NCBI GenBank assembly: GCA_015061615.1
Contig: SUWE01000025.1
Coordinates: 1-36,471 of the forward strand
Direction of reading: 5' to 3'
Origin: Lentisphaerota bacterium
GTDB lineage: Bacteria > Verrucomicrobiota > Lentisphaeria > Victivallales > Victivallaceae
DNA: 36,471 bases
Of the stretch, positions 24,989 to 33,511 are shown piece by piece; positions within the stretch are counted from its first letter, which is position 1, and each line of letters begins with the position of its first letter. Made by a program: the position numbers and the translations under genes. Below the pieces are notes generated by a model. It did no database searches. It was given only the letters and a program-made list of their open reading frames with translations, and had not been told where the DNA came from.

Positions 24989-25007
24989 TTCCCAAAGTCC
25001 TTTCATG

Positions 25008-25906
25008 TTAGTTTTGTTTGAGAATTTCCGACACTGTATCCATATTTTCAAACAGAATCTCCACACCTGCATCCGCCGCCTTTTTGCGGGCGTAAGCGTA
25101 GACGGATTCCAATAATTTTATACCGCAGCCGTCAAAGACCGGGTCGACATGGCAAAGTGAAACAAACGGAAGACCCAGTTCAAAACACCGGTCAACGTCG
25201 TGCTTTGCCAGATTGAACATCAGCTCAAAATTTTCTTCCGCCAACTGCCACGAGTAGTCGCAGGGGAGCGGAAATTCAATGAAATCACCTTTGCTGCACA
25301 ATTTCTGCCATCTTGCCGTATCCAGTTCACGCGGAGGAGTATCAAGTTTGCCGACGAGATAATCCCAGCCGGTTTCCTGATAGCATGTGGAACTGTCATA
25401 AAGGTAATTTTCCGCACTTAAAGCTGCGAACATGCCGCTGCTTGCCTGCAGAGCGGGGGCGCGGAAACCTTTGATTTTGATTCCGAGAGCATCTTCAAGA
25501 ATCTTTCTGCCCTTTTTCAGACGGGCGCGGCAGTTTTCCACGCAGTGATCGGCTTCAAGTTCCGCCTTATGGGTTGCGGCATAGCGTTTGTTTTCCGTCT
25601 CATGCGGCAGATCAAGCACCATTGCCGGGGGAACGCCCAGTTCAAAACGGTTGTGTTTCAAACCGTGCTGACCTATGGAGTGTCCGGCACAAAGCGCTTT
25701 TTCAGCAGTTCCGGCAGTTCGGGGAACACCTCAAAAAAGGGCAGACCGCTTTCTTCGTCGATGGGGACGGTGAAGAATGTCGCTTTTACCTGTTGTGAAG
25801 CAAAGAAATCCAAAAGTTTGCAGAAATTTTCTTTGCTGTACCATCCGGCAAGCGCCGTATCATCGACGGTCTGGATGAAGTAAAACTTTTTATCCGCCAT
25901 CTTCAC
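25008..25906 (-). pseudogene. polysaccharide deacetylase (NodB-like), split by a frameshift
   Basis: Two minus-strand frames together form one deacetylase. Frame 1 (25906-25673) holds YFIQTVDDTALAG (motif 1, Asp-Asp) and VKATFFTVP, then stops at TAG. The second frame continues as ALCAGHSIGQHGLKHNRFEL (motif 2, HSxxH), IKGFRAPALQA (motif 3, R-x-P) and FVSLCHVDP (C-terminal His), to 25008. The switch falls at CTGAAAAAGCG: five As at 25702-25698 where six would keep the frame. A -1 slip at G AAA AAG (25703-25697) would give exactly the joined product. All catalytic motifs are intact, so this may be a sequencing error, a recent mutation or recoding. The start is GTG 25906 or ATG 25900, with GGAG upstream. 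Confidence 0.85.
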
Positions 25907-27079
25907 TTAAACTCCTTTTGCCACCAGTTCACGGATGAACGGCGTGATCGTTTCCGGACCGTCGGCAGTCAGCACGAAACCTTCTTCGTTACGGTTGCTT
26001 CCTGCGGGGTGTCCCCAGATACTGATATCGCTGTTCACGCACATGCCCGATTCAAAGAGATAGGTGGTATTCTCATCGGGGTAGGGCGATTCCGCTTCAG
26101 CAAGACCGATACCGTGCATCGGCGGATAAAGGTCGTATTGGGTCATATTGTATTTGGCAAAGACCTCTTTGACCTTTTTCACCATTGTTCCGGCGACAAC
26201 GCCCGCTTTCAGATACGCCTGCTGGACATTGGCGGCTTCAAAAAGCACATTGAGGAACTTTTTCTGTTCATCGCTTGCCTTGCCGATGACAAAGGGATAT
26301 TCGACAGTTGAAACGTACCCTTCGTACTGCACCGCCATTGCCGCCATCACCATTTCGCCTTCGCGCATGATCTTGTTGGTCGCTCTGCCGATAACAGTTT
26401 CAGTGCGGATACCGGAACCGAAGACCATAAAGTTGATATCTTCGGCACCTGCCATGCGTGCGGCACCTTCGGCGGCTCCGGCGGCGAGGGTTTCCGGCGC
26501 ACCGTCAACGGCGTATTCCAGAAGTTTTTTGTATCCTTCGCATGCCTGACGTCCCGCCTCTTTGAGACAGGCGATCTCGTTTGCACTCTTTATCAGGCGC
26601 AGACGTGCCATAAGCGGCATTGCATCGACGATCTCCACACCGGGTATCGCCGCTTTGAAACGCTCCATGATCGGCGCGGGGATATCCCACACGCCGACCA
26701 GACCGATACGTTTGCCGCCCTTGAGCGCGCACTGAAGGATATCTTTCAGACTGGAAAATGTTGCCAGCGGATAGTCGATCTCCTCCGGAACGGAAACACA
26801 TGCGAACTCTTTCACATTGCGGTAATCGCTCCAGACGGACATTTCACGGGCGTAATTTTCACCTTCCGGCGCTCCGGCAAGAACCGGTTCGCCGTTTTTG
26901 GGGATAACGCAGATGCCGCGCTCAAAAATCGGCCAGAAGTTGCACACATAACGCAGATTTTCTTTGCGGTACTCGTCACCGTAAACTGCGACGGCATCGA
27001 GTTTTTCCTTTTCCATTTCCGCCTGGATACGGATGATGCGTTCGGCAAATTCAGATTTCGGAATACAGATTTTGCTCAT
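25907..27079 (-). CDS. M24-family (creatinase/aminopeptidase P-like) protein lacking canonical metal ligands
   Basis: A 390-aa protein with an N-terminal creatinase domain (RIIRIQAEMEKEKLDAVAVY) and a C-terminal pita-bread M24 domain (GSGIRTETVIGRATNKIMRE). Active M24 peptidases have Asp, Asp, His, Glu and Glu metal ligands. Here the segment with the two Asp reads MAAMAVQYEGYVSTVEY, with Ala and Thr in their places. His (PPMHGIG) and the final Glu (RNEEGFVL) remain. So it is probably not a standard metallopeptidase; a metal-independent amidohydrolase like creatinase, or a binding protein, is possible. It sits in the sugar operon, 15 bp after the isomerase gene, and the deacetylase ORF follows it immediately. 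Confidence 0.8.
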   Translation of the reverse strand: MSKICIPKSEFAERIIRIQAEMEKEKLDAVAVYGDEYRKENLRYVCNFWPIFERGICVIPKNGEPVLAGAPEGENYAREMSVWSDYRNVKEFACVSVPEEIDYPLATFSSLKDILQCALKGGKRIGLVGVWDIPAPIMERFKAAIPGVEIVDAMPLMARLRLIKSANEIACLKEAGRQACEGYKKLLEYAVDGAPETLAAGAAEGAARMAGAEDINFMVFGSGIRTETVIGRATNKIMREGEMVMAAMAVQYEGYVSTVEYPFVIGKASDEQKKFLNVLFEAANVQQAYLKAGVVAGTMVKKVKEVFAKYNMTQYDLYPPMHGIGLAEAESPYPDENTTYLFESGMCVNSDISIWGHPAGSNRNEEGFVLTADGPETITPFIRELVAKGV

Positions 27080-27094
27080 TTGTTTTTTTTCCTC

Positions 27095-28576
27095 CTATAT
27101 TTCAACACTTTCGATTCTCATCAATTTTGCAGTTCTGCGCAGTTCTTCCACGCAGTTTCCGTGTACCGCCACTGCGTGATGTGCCACGCCTGTGGAAATA
27201 AGTTCACGCAGGAACTCTTTTACAGGTTTATCCACCTTCACCATAGCGTGAAGTTCGTTGCACGGCAGCGCCGGGAAGTCGATCGATTCACCTTTGCATA
27301 TCAGCATACGGTAGCTTTCACCGCAGTTGAGGACGTGTCCGAAAGTGACAACTCCCGGTTTCATAATAAGTTCGTAATTCAAGCCGCCGCCGGAAAATCC
27401 CCACTCTTCCGGTGAGCCGGTGAGGGTGATTTTGTCATTGCCTGCGGCAAGTGCGGGAGTTCCGATACCGTGACCGAGCAGAAAGAGCGCGTTGTTCGCC
27501 ATATCGAACTGACCCCACTCCGCCTGAAATGCCATATTTCCGGTGAATTTCTGCATCAGATCCATCATTACCAGACCGCCGACATCGCCTTCACAGGCAA
27601 CGGGGAAGCGGTCTTCTTCCATAATCATTGATGCGCCCATGCGCGCGGGAGCGCCGGTGATCTTTTCCAGATAGTGCTGACCTAAGAAACACATTCCGTT
27701 GAGGTTGAATTTTTTGTAGAGGTCGCGCATTGCCAGACCCAGACGGATGGATTTTTCCACATCCTCAAGGGTGACATTGCGGCTTTTGAAGCGGGCAAGG
27801 AGTTTTTCCGCCTGCGCCATACTTTCGTTTTTGTCGATCTTTTTCCAGAGGTCGATCAGGTGATCTGCCTGAATGGTCATAACTTCCGGACCGAGGAAAC
27901 CTTTGAGTTTGGCACGGTCGAACTCCAGATCGTACATCCCGCGGAATACATGACCGACGATGCCGTAGGTCGATTCACGGAGTTTTTTCACTGCGGCGTT
28001 TGCACGCACCATACCTGCTATTTCCGCATACGCGGAAGTATCGGAAATTTCCCCGACGACCACCTGATAATCCAGTTTCATCTTGTGGAAACTGCCGGAA
28101 AGCTGGGTGGTGGCGATCAGCGCCGAGTTGCGCATTGTGGCAATGTAGTTATCCAGCGGATTTACATCATCGCCGTTCTGGGTGTTGAAAAGGATGACTT
28201 CCGGACGGCACTGGGAACGGTTTATCGCGTGCATGGTGATGAAGTCCGGCAGATAGGTTCCGGCTACGATCACCAGTACACTTATTTCCGCCTTGCGGAA
28301 CGCCTGCGCCGCTTCTTCAGCGCGGTCGAGGGTATCGACCATGCCGGGATAGACCACTTCGCACTCCGGCATTGCCGCCTGAAGACGTTTTGCGGCGCCG
28401 TCAAGGTCGTTTCTGACCTGATCTTCAAGCGCCGGATACATGCGCCAATACTCAAAATATCCGAGACCGAGCATACCGACGCGGAGTTTTTCCTGCGGCA
28501 GTGCCGAGGTGAGGACATCGCCGAAAACTCCAGCGTTTTCAGCATCAAAACTGGTTATCTGAACTTTTTTATTCAT
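27095..28576 (-). CDS. L-fucose/L-arabinose isomerase-family protein
   Basis: A 493-aa protein resembling the fucose/arabinose isomerase fold family: N-terminal VGMLGLGYFEYWRMYPALED, a Rossmann-like VLVIVAGTYLPDF, middle YGIVGHVFRGMYDLEFDRAK, and the active-site half with PVACEGDVGGLVMMDLMQ (a metal-binding-type Glu/Asp) and ELHAMVKVDKPV. Members interconvert aldose and ketose sugars in the cytoplasm with a divalent metal. The exact sugar is not readable, and it is not a textbook AraA or FucI. With the PIG-L deacetylase, the polysaccharide deacetylase and GH-like proteins it points to catabolism of a deoxy or amino sugar-containing glycan. The Shine-Dalgarno (AGG) is weak. Confidence 0.8.
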   Translation of the reverse strand: MNKKVQITSFDAENAGVFGDVLTSALPQEKLRVGMLGLGYFEYWRMYPALEDQVRNDLDGAAKRLQAAMPECEVVYPGMVDTLDRAEEAAQAFRKAEISVLVIVAGTYLPDFITMHAINRSQCRPEVILFNTQNGDDVNPLDNYIATMRNSALIATTQLSGSFHKMKLDYQVVVGEISDTSAYAEIAGMVRANAAVKKLRESTYGIVGHVFRGMYDLEFDRAKLKGFLGPEVMTIQADHLIDLWKKIDKNESMAQAEKLLARFKSRNVTLEDVEKSIRLGLAMRDLYKKFNLNGMCFLGQHYLEKITGAPARMGASMIMEEDRFPVACEGDVGGLVMMDLMQKFTGNMAFQAEWGQFDMANNALFLLGHGIGTPALAAGNDKITLTGSPEEWGFSGGGLNYELIMKPGVVTFGHVLNCGESYRMLICKGESIDFPALPCNELHAMVKVDKPVKEFLRELISTGVAHHAVAVHGNCVEELRRTAKLMRIESVEI

Positions 28577-28590
28577 TTGTTATCTGTACC

Positions 28591-29283
28591 TTAAAAAAGT
28601 TTGTCAATATCTTTTACGGCACCTGGAATGTAAAAATCCTGACGGAACGGTTCGCCGTATTTCACGCCTATTCTGCTGCCGTGATAGAGTGCGCGGGCGG
28701 CAAGGGCGTTATCGAGTTCACCCAGATGGTCATGGGCATCTTCAAAACACATCCACGCTTTCATTTTGATATCGAATGTGTCGGTGATATCCACGATGCA
28801 GCTGGGATCGGGGAGGGGATCGTTTACCTCAAAGTGATAGAACTTTGCCGCGCTGTGCGGAGTGACTCCGAAATCGGCACTGCACGCCCAGCCCGCCTGA
28901 TTCCACGCATCGCGGGCAAGGGTCGCCATGCCGTGATGCTGAAAATACTCGTTCCACCAGTGTGAGAAGATTATATCCGGCTTGTGCTGACGGATGACCC
29001 GTATGCACTGCTGGTAAAACTCTCTTGTCGCCATAACGCCGAAGTCAGGCACATCATAACACTCAAAACTTGAACAGCCGAGTATCTCATGCGCCTTTTG
29101 TGCATCACGGCAGAAGCGCTTGACAGCATTTGCGGAGTCGCCGGGAACGGTGTATGCTTCGTCTCCGTTGCCGAAACAGAAAACGTCTACCTGTATGCCC
29201 GCTTTTACCATCTTGGCGATCGTGCCGCCCATGGAGATCACGGAGTCATCAAGGTGCGCTCCCAATACCAATGCTTTTTTCAT
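28591..29283 (-). CDS. PIG-L (LmbE-like) family deacetylase
   Basis: A 230-aa protein beginning MKKALVLGAHLDDSVISMGG, the PIG-L motif (A)HxDDxxxxxGG with Leu and Ser at positions usually Pro and Glu. It also has FSHWWNEYFQHHGM, the second His-rich zinc motif. Family members remove acetyl groups from N-acetylglucosamine-type sugars or conjugates using zinc. I chose the ATG at 29283 because it starts directly at the fold's first strand and has AAAGGAA upstream; a longer ORF to 29358 would run through the promoter. It is the first gene of the core operon. Confidence 0.85.
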   Translation of the reverse strand: MKKALVLGAHLDDSVISMGGTIAKMVKAGIQVDVFCFGNGDEAYTVPGDSANAVKRFCRDAQKAHEILGCSSFECYDVPDFGVMATREFYQQCIRVIRQHKPDIIFSHWWNEYFQHHGMATLARDAWNQAGWACSADFGVTPHSAAKFYHFEVNDPLPDPSCIVDITDTFDIKMKAWMCFEDAHDHLGELDNALAARALYHGSRIGVKYGEPFRQDFYIPGAVKDIDKLF

Positions 29284-29323
29284 TTTTACTTGATTCCTTT
29301 CATAAAAGTGGTCCACGCTAATA

Positions 29324-29391
29324 AATATACACGCAGGAGACCTTAATGAAAACCTCAATATTGCTTTTTTATGCGCCGATATTGCTTTTTT
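29324..29391 (-). promoter_or_regulatory. core-operon promoter with AraC-type direct repeats
   Basis: On the minus strand TTTTCA (29352-29347), a 17-bp spacer and TATATT (29329-29324). Directly upstream of the weak -35 lie two direct copies of ATATTGCTTTTTT (plus-strand reading) at 29358-29370 and 29379-29391. They are 21 bp apart, two helical turns, as for AraC-family activator half-sites. The adjacent AraC gene is the natural candidate binder. Confidence 0.55.
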
Positions 29392-29550
29392 TTGCTGTCG
29401 CCGTGCTTTTCCAAAGCTGCTTTTGCACTTGCGTTATTCCCGCACAGCAATAATTATATGCGGAAAATCAGTTTATACCTTAACTGGAATGCAAAAAATA
29501 AGCACTTTGTTGCAAAAATCAGGTAATTTACAGAATATGAGACTTGCCGC

Positions 29551-29579
29551 TTGACAAAACTGCTTTTGCGGGTTATGTT
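29551..29579 (+). promoter_or_regulatory. promoter of the PocR-AraC gene
   Basis: TTGACA (29551-29556), a 17-bp spacer and TATGTT (29574-29579), with transcription expected from about 29586, giving a leader of about 22 nt. Confidence 0.75.
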
Positions 29580-29607
29580 AAAGAAAGTTATGGACAAGGG
29601 GAGATCA

Positions 29608-30468
29608 ATGCAGGACTTCAACAAATTATACGAAAAAACTCTGCTTCGCAACTATCATGAGGCGTTTTTCAAACTTTTCCGTATTCCTCTGGATTGGATC
29701 GCCCCGGATAACCGCACCTTCACTCTCTGCGGCAGCAGTCACTGCAACGGCCTGTGCGCAAAAATAATGGCGGATGCCGAGGGAGCTGAAAAGTGCCGCC
29801 TTCTTGCGATAAAACGTATTGCCGAAGCCAAAAGCACCGGAAAACCGGTGATAAACCGCTGTCATGCCGGATTTATCGACGTCGTTATCCCCATTATCGT
29901 TGACGGCGAATATCAGGGCGGCTTGAGTATCGGGCAGTTCACCGATCATCAGGTGGATAGTGAGGAGCTGGAAAAAATCCGCAAACAGCTTGACTTTATG
30001 AACTTTGCTCCGGATGAGCTTGAAAATTACTTCCGCAATACCCATATTTTCACGCCGACGGAAATGGAAGGTTTGATCGAATTGATGGGAACTTTGGGCG
30101 AATATATCTGCCAATCCCACGCCAGACTGCAATTTATGGAGTCGATATCCCGTACCGACCCCATCCGTGCCGCCGAGGAGTATATCCAGCGTTACTTTGT
30201 GAAAAAACTTTCCGTAGACGTCATTGCCCGCTACGTCGGGATGAGCAAAAGCCACTTTATCCGCAAATTCACGGAACAGACCGGTTCATCACCGATCGCT
30301 TATCTGAATAATTACCGTATCGTGCAGGCACAGGAAATGCTGAAGAACAAAACCCTTTCCATTCCGGAAATCGCCATTGCCTGCGGATTTTCCAGCATCA
30401 GCCACTTCAACCGTCAGTTCCGCAAATATACCGGCATGTCACCGGGAACAATGAAGCGCAACGGCTGA
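29608..30468 (+). CDS. PocR-domain AraC-family transcriptional regulator
   Basis: A 286-aa regulator. Residues 1-165 are a PocR-type sensor domain: HEAFFKLFRIPLDWIAPDN, CGSSHCNGLCA, KCRLLAIKRIAEAKSTGKPV, NRCHAGFIDVVIPI and GGLSIGQF, including the conserved cysteines and CHAG. Residues 190-286 are the double helix-turn-helix AraC domain, ending SSISHFNRQFRKYTGMSPG. PocR domains bind small ligands, in known cases often diol or hydrocarbon derivatives. AAGGGGAG at 29596-29603 and the promoter at 29551 fix the ATG at 29608; an upstream TTG start overlaps the -35 box. It is divergent from the core operon and probably activates it through the 21-bp-spaced repeats. It ends 4 bp from the end of mutL. 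Confidence 0.9.
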   Translation: MQDFNKLYEKTLLRNYHEAFFKLFRIPLDWIAPDNRTFTLCGSSHCNGLCAKIMADAEGAEKCRLLAIKRIAEAKSTGKPVINRCHAGFIDVVIPIIVDGEYQGGLSIGQFTDHQVDSEELEKIRKQLDFMNFAPDELENYFRNTHIFTPTEMEGLIELMGTLGEYICQSHARLQFMESISRTDPIRAAEEYIQRYFVKKLSVDVIARYVGMSKSHFIRKFTEQTGSSPIAYLNNYRIVQAQEMLKNKTLSIPEIAIACGFSSISHFNRQFRKYTGMSPGTMKRNG

Positions 30469-30472
30469 AAAG

Positions 30473-32377
30473 TCACCTTCTGCCGAATCTCCGTTCGATC
30501 TCTTTCATATTTATGTCGATCAGCGTCGGTCTGCCGTGCGGACAAAGCGTTCCCTGACGGCAGAGTTTGAGCTGTTCCAGCAGGGCATACATTCCCTCCT
30601 GAGTAAGTTCGTCATGCGCTTTTATCGCCGCTTTGCAGGCGGCTTTCGCCGCCGCTTCGGGAGTTATTGCGGCGGATACCGGTGTGCTTGTCAGCAGTTC
30701 TTCAAGCATATCGTTTATCCAGTCGGCAACGGAGCGGTGTGTTGCCGGAGTCACCGGAATGGAGTTGACCATAACCGTGGTCCCTCCGGCGCTTTCCAGA
30801 TCGAATCCGAGTTTTTCAAAGAGAGTTTTGTTTCCGGAAATCAGTTTTATCATCGAGCGGGGCAGTTCGATGGTTTCCGGCAGAAGCAGCTGTTGTTTTT
30901 CCACCTCTTTCGTATTGTAACGGTCGAGGATCTTTTCAAACATTATCCGCTCATGGGCGGCATGCTGATCTATAAGCACCAGACCGCTGCCGCTTTCCGC
31001 AAGGATATATGTCCGGTCGACCGCTCCGATGATGCGGAACGGCCAAACGCCGCTGAATGCCGCCGGAGCCACCGGTCTGACCATCGGGGAAACGGCACTT
31101 TGTTCCGGAGTTTTTTCCGGAGTATTTTCCGGAACTTTTTCCGGAGTATCTTCCGCTCTTTTTGCCGGAAGTTCCTGATCGGTATTCTCCCGTTTTTCCG
31201 GAACCGGCGGCAGCGGCAGAACGGTATCTGCCACCGAGTATTTGATATTTACCGGCAGTTCCTGCTGAACAAATTTTTCCGGATGATACGAGACTTCCGC
31301 CGCATCAAGGATCATGGAAAGCGGCAGTTTGCCGTTGAGGGTCAGCAGCTCCTCATTCACCGTTTCTTCGCGTATTTTTTCCGGAGTGCGCAGCTGGCGC
31401 AACGCCGATGATACTGCACTTGCCACGGCGCGGCTGATGAAATACTCCGCCTTGAATCTCACCTCTCTTTTTGCCGGATGCACATTTATATCCAGCTCCT
31501 CAGGCGGCATATCCATAAACAATACCACCGGATTGTATCTGCCTGATTCAGCAAGGGTCGCGTATCCATCTTTTATTCCGCGGTAGACCGCCTGTGCCTC
31601 CACCGGACGGGAGTTGATGAATACCCGCTGATCTCTGCGTGACGGACGGGTGAAGCCGGGGGCGGCGATGAATCCGGATATGTGCAGACCGTTTTCCGTA
31701 TACTCCACCGGAAGGAGGTTGTCAACAAAATTTTTGCCGAATATCTCCCTTAAACGGTACTCGATTTTTCCCGATGCCGGAGTCTGTATGGATACGCGGT
31801 TGTCGATGATGAGTTTGAAACTTGTTTCAATATGAGCTGTTGCGATCATTGAAAAAACTTCTTCAATGTGATGCTCCTCTGTTGCCGCCGATTTCAGGAA
31901 CTTTCTCCGTGCGGGCAGATTGGCGAACAAGTCGCGCACTTCGATCCGCGTTCCGACCTTTGCAGCGCAGGGACGCATGGTGTGATTGCCTTCGCCGTCA
32001 CACTCCACTTTCGTTCCGCCCGGCGCGTCGGCGGTACGGGTTATCATGGTGAATTTGCTCACCGATGCGATCGACGGAATAGCTTCGCCGCGGAACCCCA
32101 GGGTCATTATACGGTCAAGATCTTTTTCATTGAGCAGTTTGCTTGTTCCGTGCTGCTGAAGCGACAAAAGCGCATCTTCTTCATCCATTCCGCAGCCGTT
32201 GTCGGTCACGGCGATCAATCTTGAACCGGCGCGTTCGATTTCCACAGTGATTTCAGTTGCTCCGGCATCAATGGAGTTTTCCACCAGTTCCTTGACCACG
32301 GATGCGGGGCGTTCGATAACTTCCCCTGCCGCAATACGGCTGGCAAGAAGTTTGCTCATTACTTTGATTCTGCTCAT
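30473..32377 (-). CDS. mutL: DNA mismatch repair protein MutL
   Basis: A 634-aa protein. The N-terminal GHKL ATPase has IAAGEVIERPASVVKELVEN, DNGCGMD and LGFRGEAIPS. A Pro/Glu-rich linker (ENTPEKTPEQ repeats) follows. The C-terminal dimerisation/nuclease domain has DQHAAHERIMFE at about residue 470, the DQHAx2Ex4E endonuclease motif, then ACKAAIKA and CPHGRP. These three motifs mark an endonuclease-active MutL of the non-E. coli type that nicks DNA during mismatch repair. A longer ORF upstream is just the overlapping ABC gene's other frame. The true ATG at 32377 overlaps the ABC gene stop (ATGA), with GGGGG before it. It converges with the AraC gene. Confidence 0.96.
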   Translation of the reverse strand: MSRIKVMSKLLASRIAAGEVIERPASVVKELVENSIDAGATEITVEIERAGSRLIAVTDNGCGMDEEDALLSLQQHGTSKLLNEKDLDRIMTLGFRGEAIPSIASVSKFTMITRTADAPGGTKVECDGEGNHTMRPCAAKVGTRIEVRDLFANLPARRKFLKSAATEEHHIEEVFSMIATAHIETSFKLIIDNRVSIQTPASGKIEYRLREIFGKNFVDNLLPVEYTENGLHISGFIAAPGFTRPSRRDQRVFINSRPVEAQAVYRGIKDGYATLAESGRYNPVVLFMDMPPEELDINVHPAKREVRFKAEYFISRAVASAVSSALRQLRTPEKIREETVNEELLTLNGKLPLSMILDAAEVSYHPEKFVQQELPVNIKYSVADTVLPLPPVPEKRENTDQELPAKRAEDTPEKVPENTPEKTPEQSAVSPMVRPVAPAAFSGVWPFRIIGAVDRTYILAESGSGLVLIDQHAAHERIMFEKILDRYNTKEVEKQQLLLPETIELPRSMIKLISGNKTLFEKLGFDLESAGGTTVMVNSIPVTPATHRSVADWINDMLEELLTSTPVSAAITPEAAAKAACKAAIKAHDELTQEGMYALLEQLKLCRQGTLCPHGRPTLIDINMKEIERRFGRR

Positions 32378-33345
32378 AAATCCCCCTGTTCCATAAAACA
32401 GCTGCAAATGTGTCCGGGGGAAAGTTCTTTTGATTCCGGCATGAGTGTGTCGCACTTTTGCGTTCTGTACGGACAGCGCGGAGCAAATCTGCACCCTGCC
32501 GGCCAGTTGTCCGGGGCAGGGACGAATCCGGAAATAGTTTCCAGTCTTCCGCACTCTTTCCCCAGAACCGGAACCGCCGCCAGCAGTGCTTTGGTGTACG
32601 GGTGACGCGGGGAACTTATCAGCTCTTTTGCCGGAGCGCATTCCACGATCTGCCCTGCGTACATCACCGCTATCCGGTCGGCAAGTGCGCCGACGACTCC
32701 GAGGTTGTGGGATATGAGCAGTACAGCCATCTGCCGTTCTTTGCGCAATTTCTGAAGCAGTTCAAGTATCTGTGCCTGAACGGTGACATCCAGTGCGGTC
32801 GTCGGTTCGTCCGCCACCAGAAGCTGCGGATCGCCTGCAAGCGCCATTGCGATCATTATGCGCTGCTGCATTCCGCCGGAAAGTTCATGCGGATACGCTT
32901 TTACCCGGTTCGGTGCATCGGGAATACCCACTTGTTCAAGCAGAGTTATTATCTCTTTATTCTGATCTTTTATTTCCGGACGGTGCAGGGTGAGGACTTC
33001 GGCTATCTGTTCACCGACGGTGATGACCGGATTCAATGATACAGACGGCTCCTGAAAAATGTATGCGATTTTTCCGCCGCGGAATTTCCGGAGTTTCTTT
33101 TCCGGCAGTTTGCTCAAATCCGCCGTTTCCCCATTCGCCGTGAACAATATTTTTTCTGCGGAAATCTTTGCCGACGGCGGCAGCAGCCGGGTGAGCGCCA
33201 GACTTACGGAGCTTTTGCCGCAGCCGGATTCGCCCACCAATGCCAGGATTTCACCTTTTTCCATATACAGTGATACATCTGAGACCACTTGTGCCTTGCC
33301 GTATGCGGCACACAAACGGTCTGCCTGCAATAAAATTTCCGCCAT
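32374..33345 (-). CDS. OppD/DppD-type oligopeptide ABC transporter ATPase
   Basis: A 323-aa ATPase with Walker A GESGCGKSS, Q-loop YIFQEPSVSLNP, signature LSGGMQQR, Walker B LLVADEPTTALDV and the H-loop ISHNLG. The C-terminal extension HPYTKALLAAVPVLGKECGR with a Cys-rich end (CRFAPRCPYRTQKCD) is characteristic of OppD/DppD, whose cluster binds Fe-S in some members. It powers uptake of peptides or, in other subfamilies, nickel or oligosaccharides. No permease, substrate-binding protein or OppF is in the window, so it is detached from its usual operon and instead coupled to mutL. GAGGAAG lies before its ATG. Confidence 0.92.
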   Translation of the reverse strand: MAEILLQADRLCAAYGKAQVVSDVSLYMEKGEILALVGESGCGKSSVSLALTRLLPPSAKISAEKILFTANGETADLSKLPEKKLRKFRGGKIAYIFQEPSVSLNPVITVGEQIAEVLTLHRPEIKDQNKEIITLLEQVGIPDAPNRVKAYPHELSGGMQQRIMIAMALAGDPQLLVADEPTTALDVTVQAQILELLQKLRKERQMAVLLISHNLGVVGALADRIAVMYAGQIVECAPAKELISSPRHPYTKALLAAVPVLGKECGRLETISGFVPAPDNWPAGCRFAPRCPYRTQKCDTLMPESKELSPGHICSCFMEQGDL

Positions 33346-33377
33346 TGATCTTCCTCAATTTTTCGTTACTTTATTGA

Positions 33378-33406
33378 AATATAGCACGGATTTTGTTAAT
33401 ATTCCA
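33378..33406 (-). promoter_or_regulatory. promoter of the ABC ATPase/mutL unit
   Basis: On the minus strand TGGAAT (33406-33401), a 17-bp spacer and TATATT (33383-33378). The -35 box is weak. On the other strand TGGAAA with TATATT at 33449-33454 may serve the fabF-like gene. Confidence 0.45.
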
Positions 33407-33511
33407 CAAAAAAATCAGCTTTTGACTGGAAAAAAACGGATATCGGATTATATTAAAGCAAGAGAACGTGTATTTTCAAATTTGGATTATTAAGGGTGAC
33501 TGGGTTTTCTT

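Noticed and set aside
29551..29607. TTG start giving the AraC-family regulator 19 extra residues
   Set aside because: The TTG is part of the TTGACA -35 box; a proper Shine-Dalgarno precedes the ATG at 29608.
32378..32641. 88-residue N-terminal extension of mutL
   Set aside because: It is another frame of the ABC ATPase gene. MutL proteins begin just before the IAAGEV motif, and the ATG at 32377 has a ribosome site.
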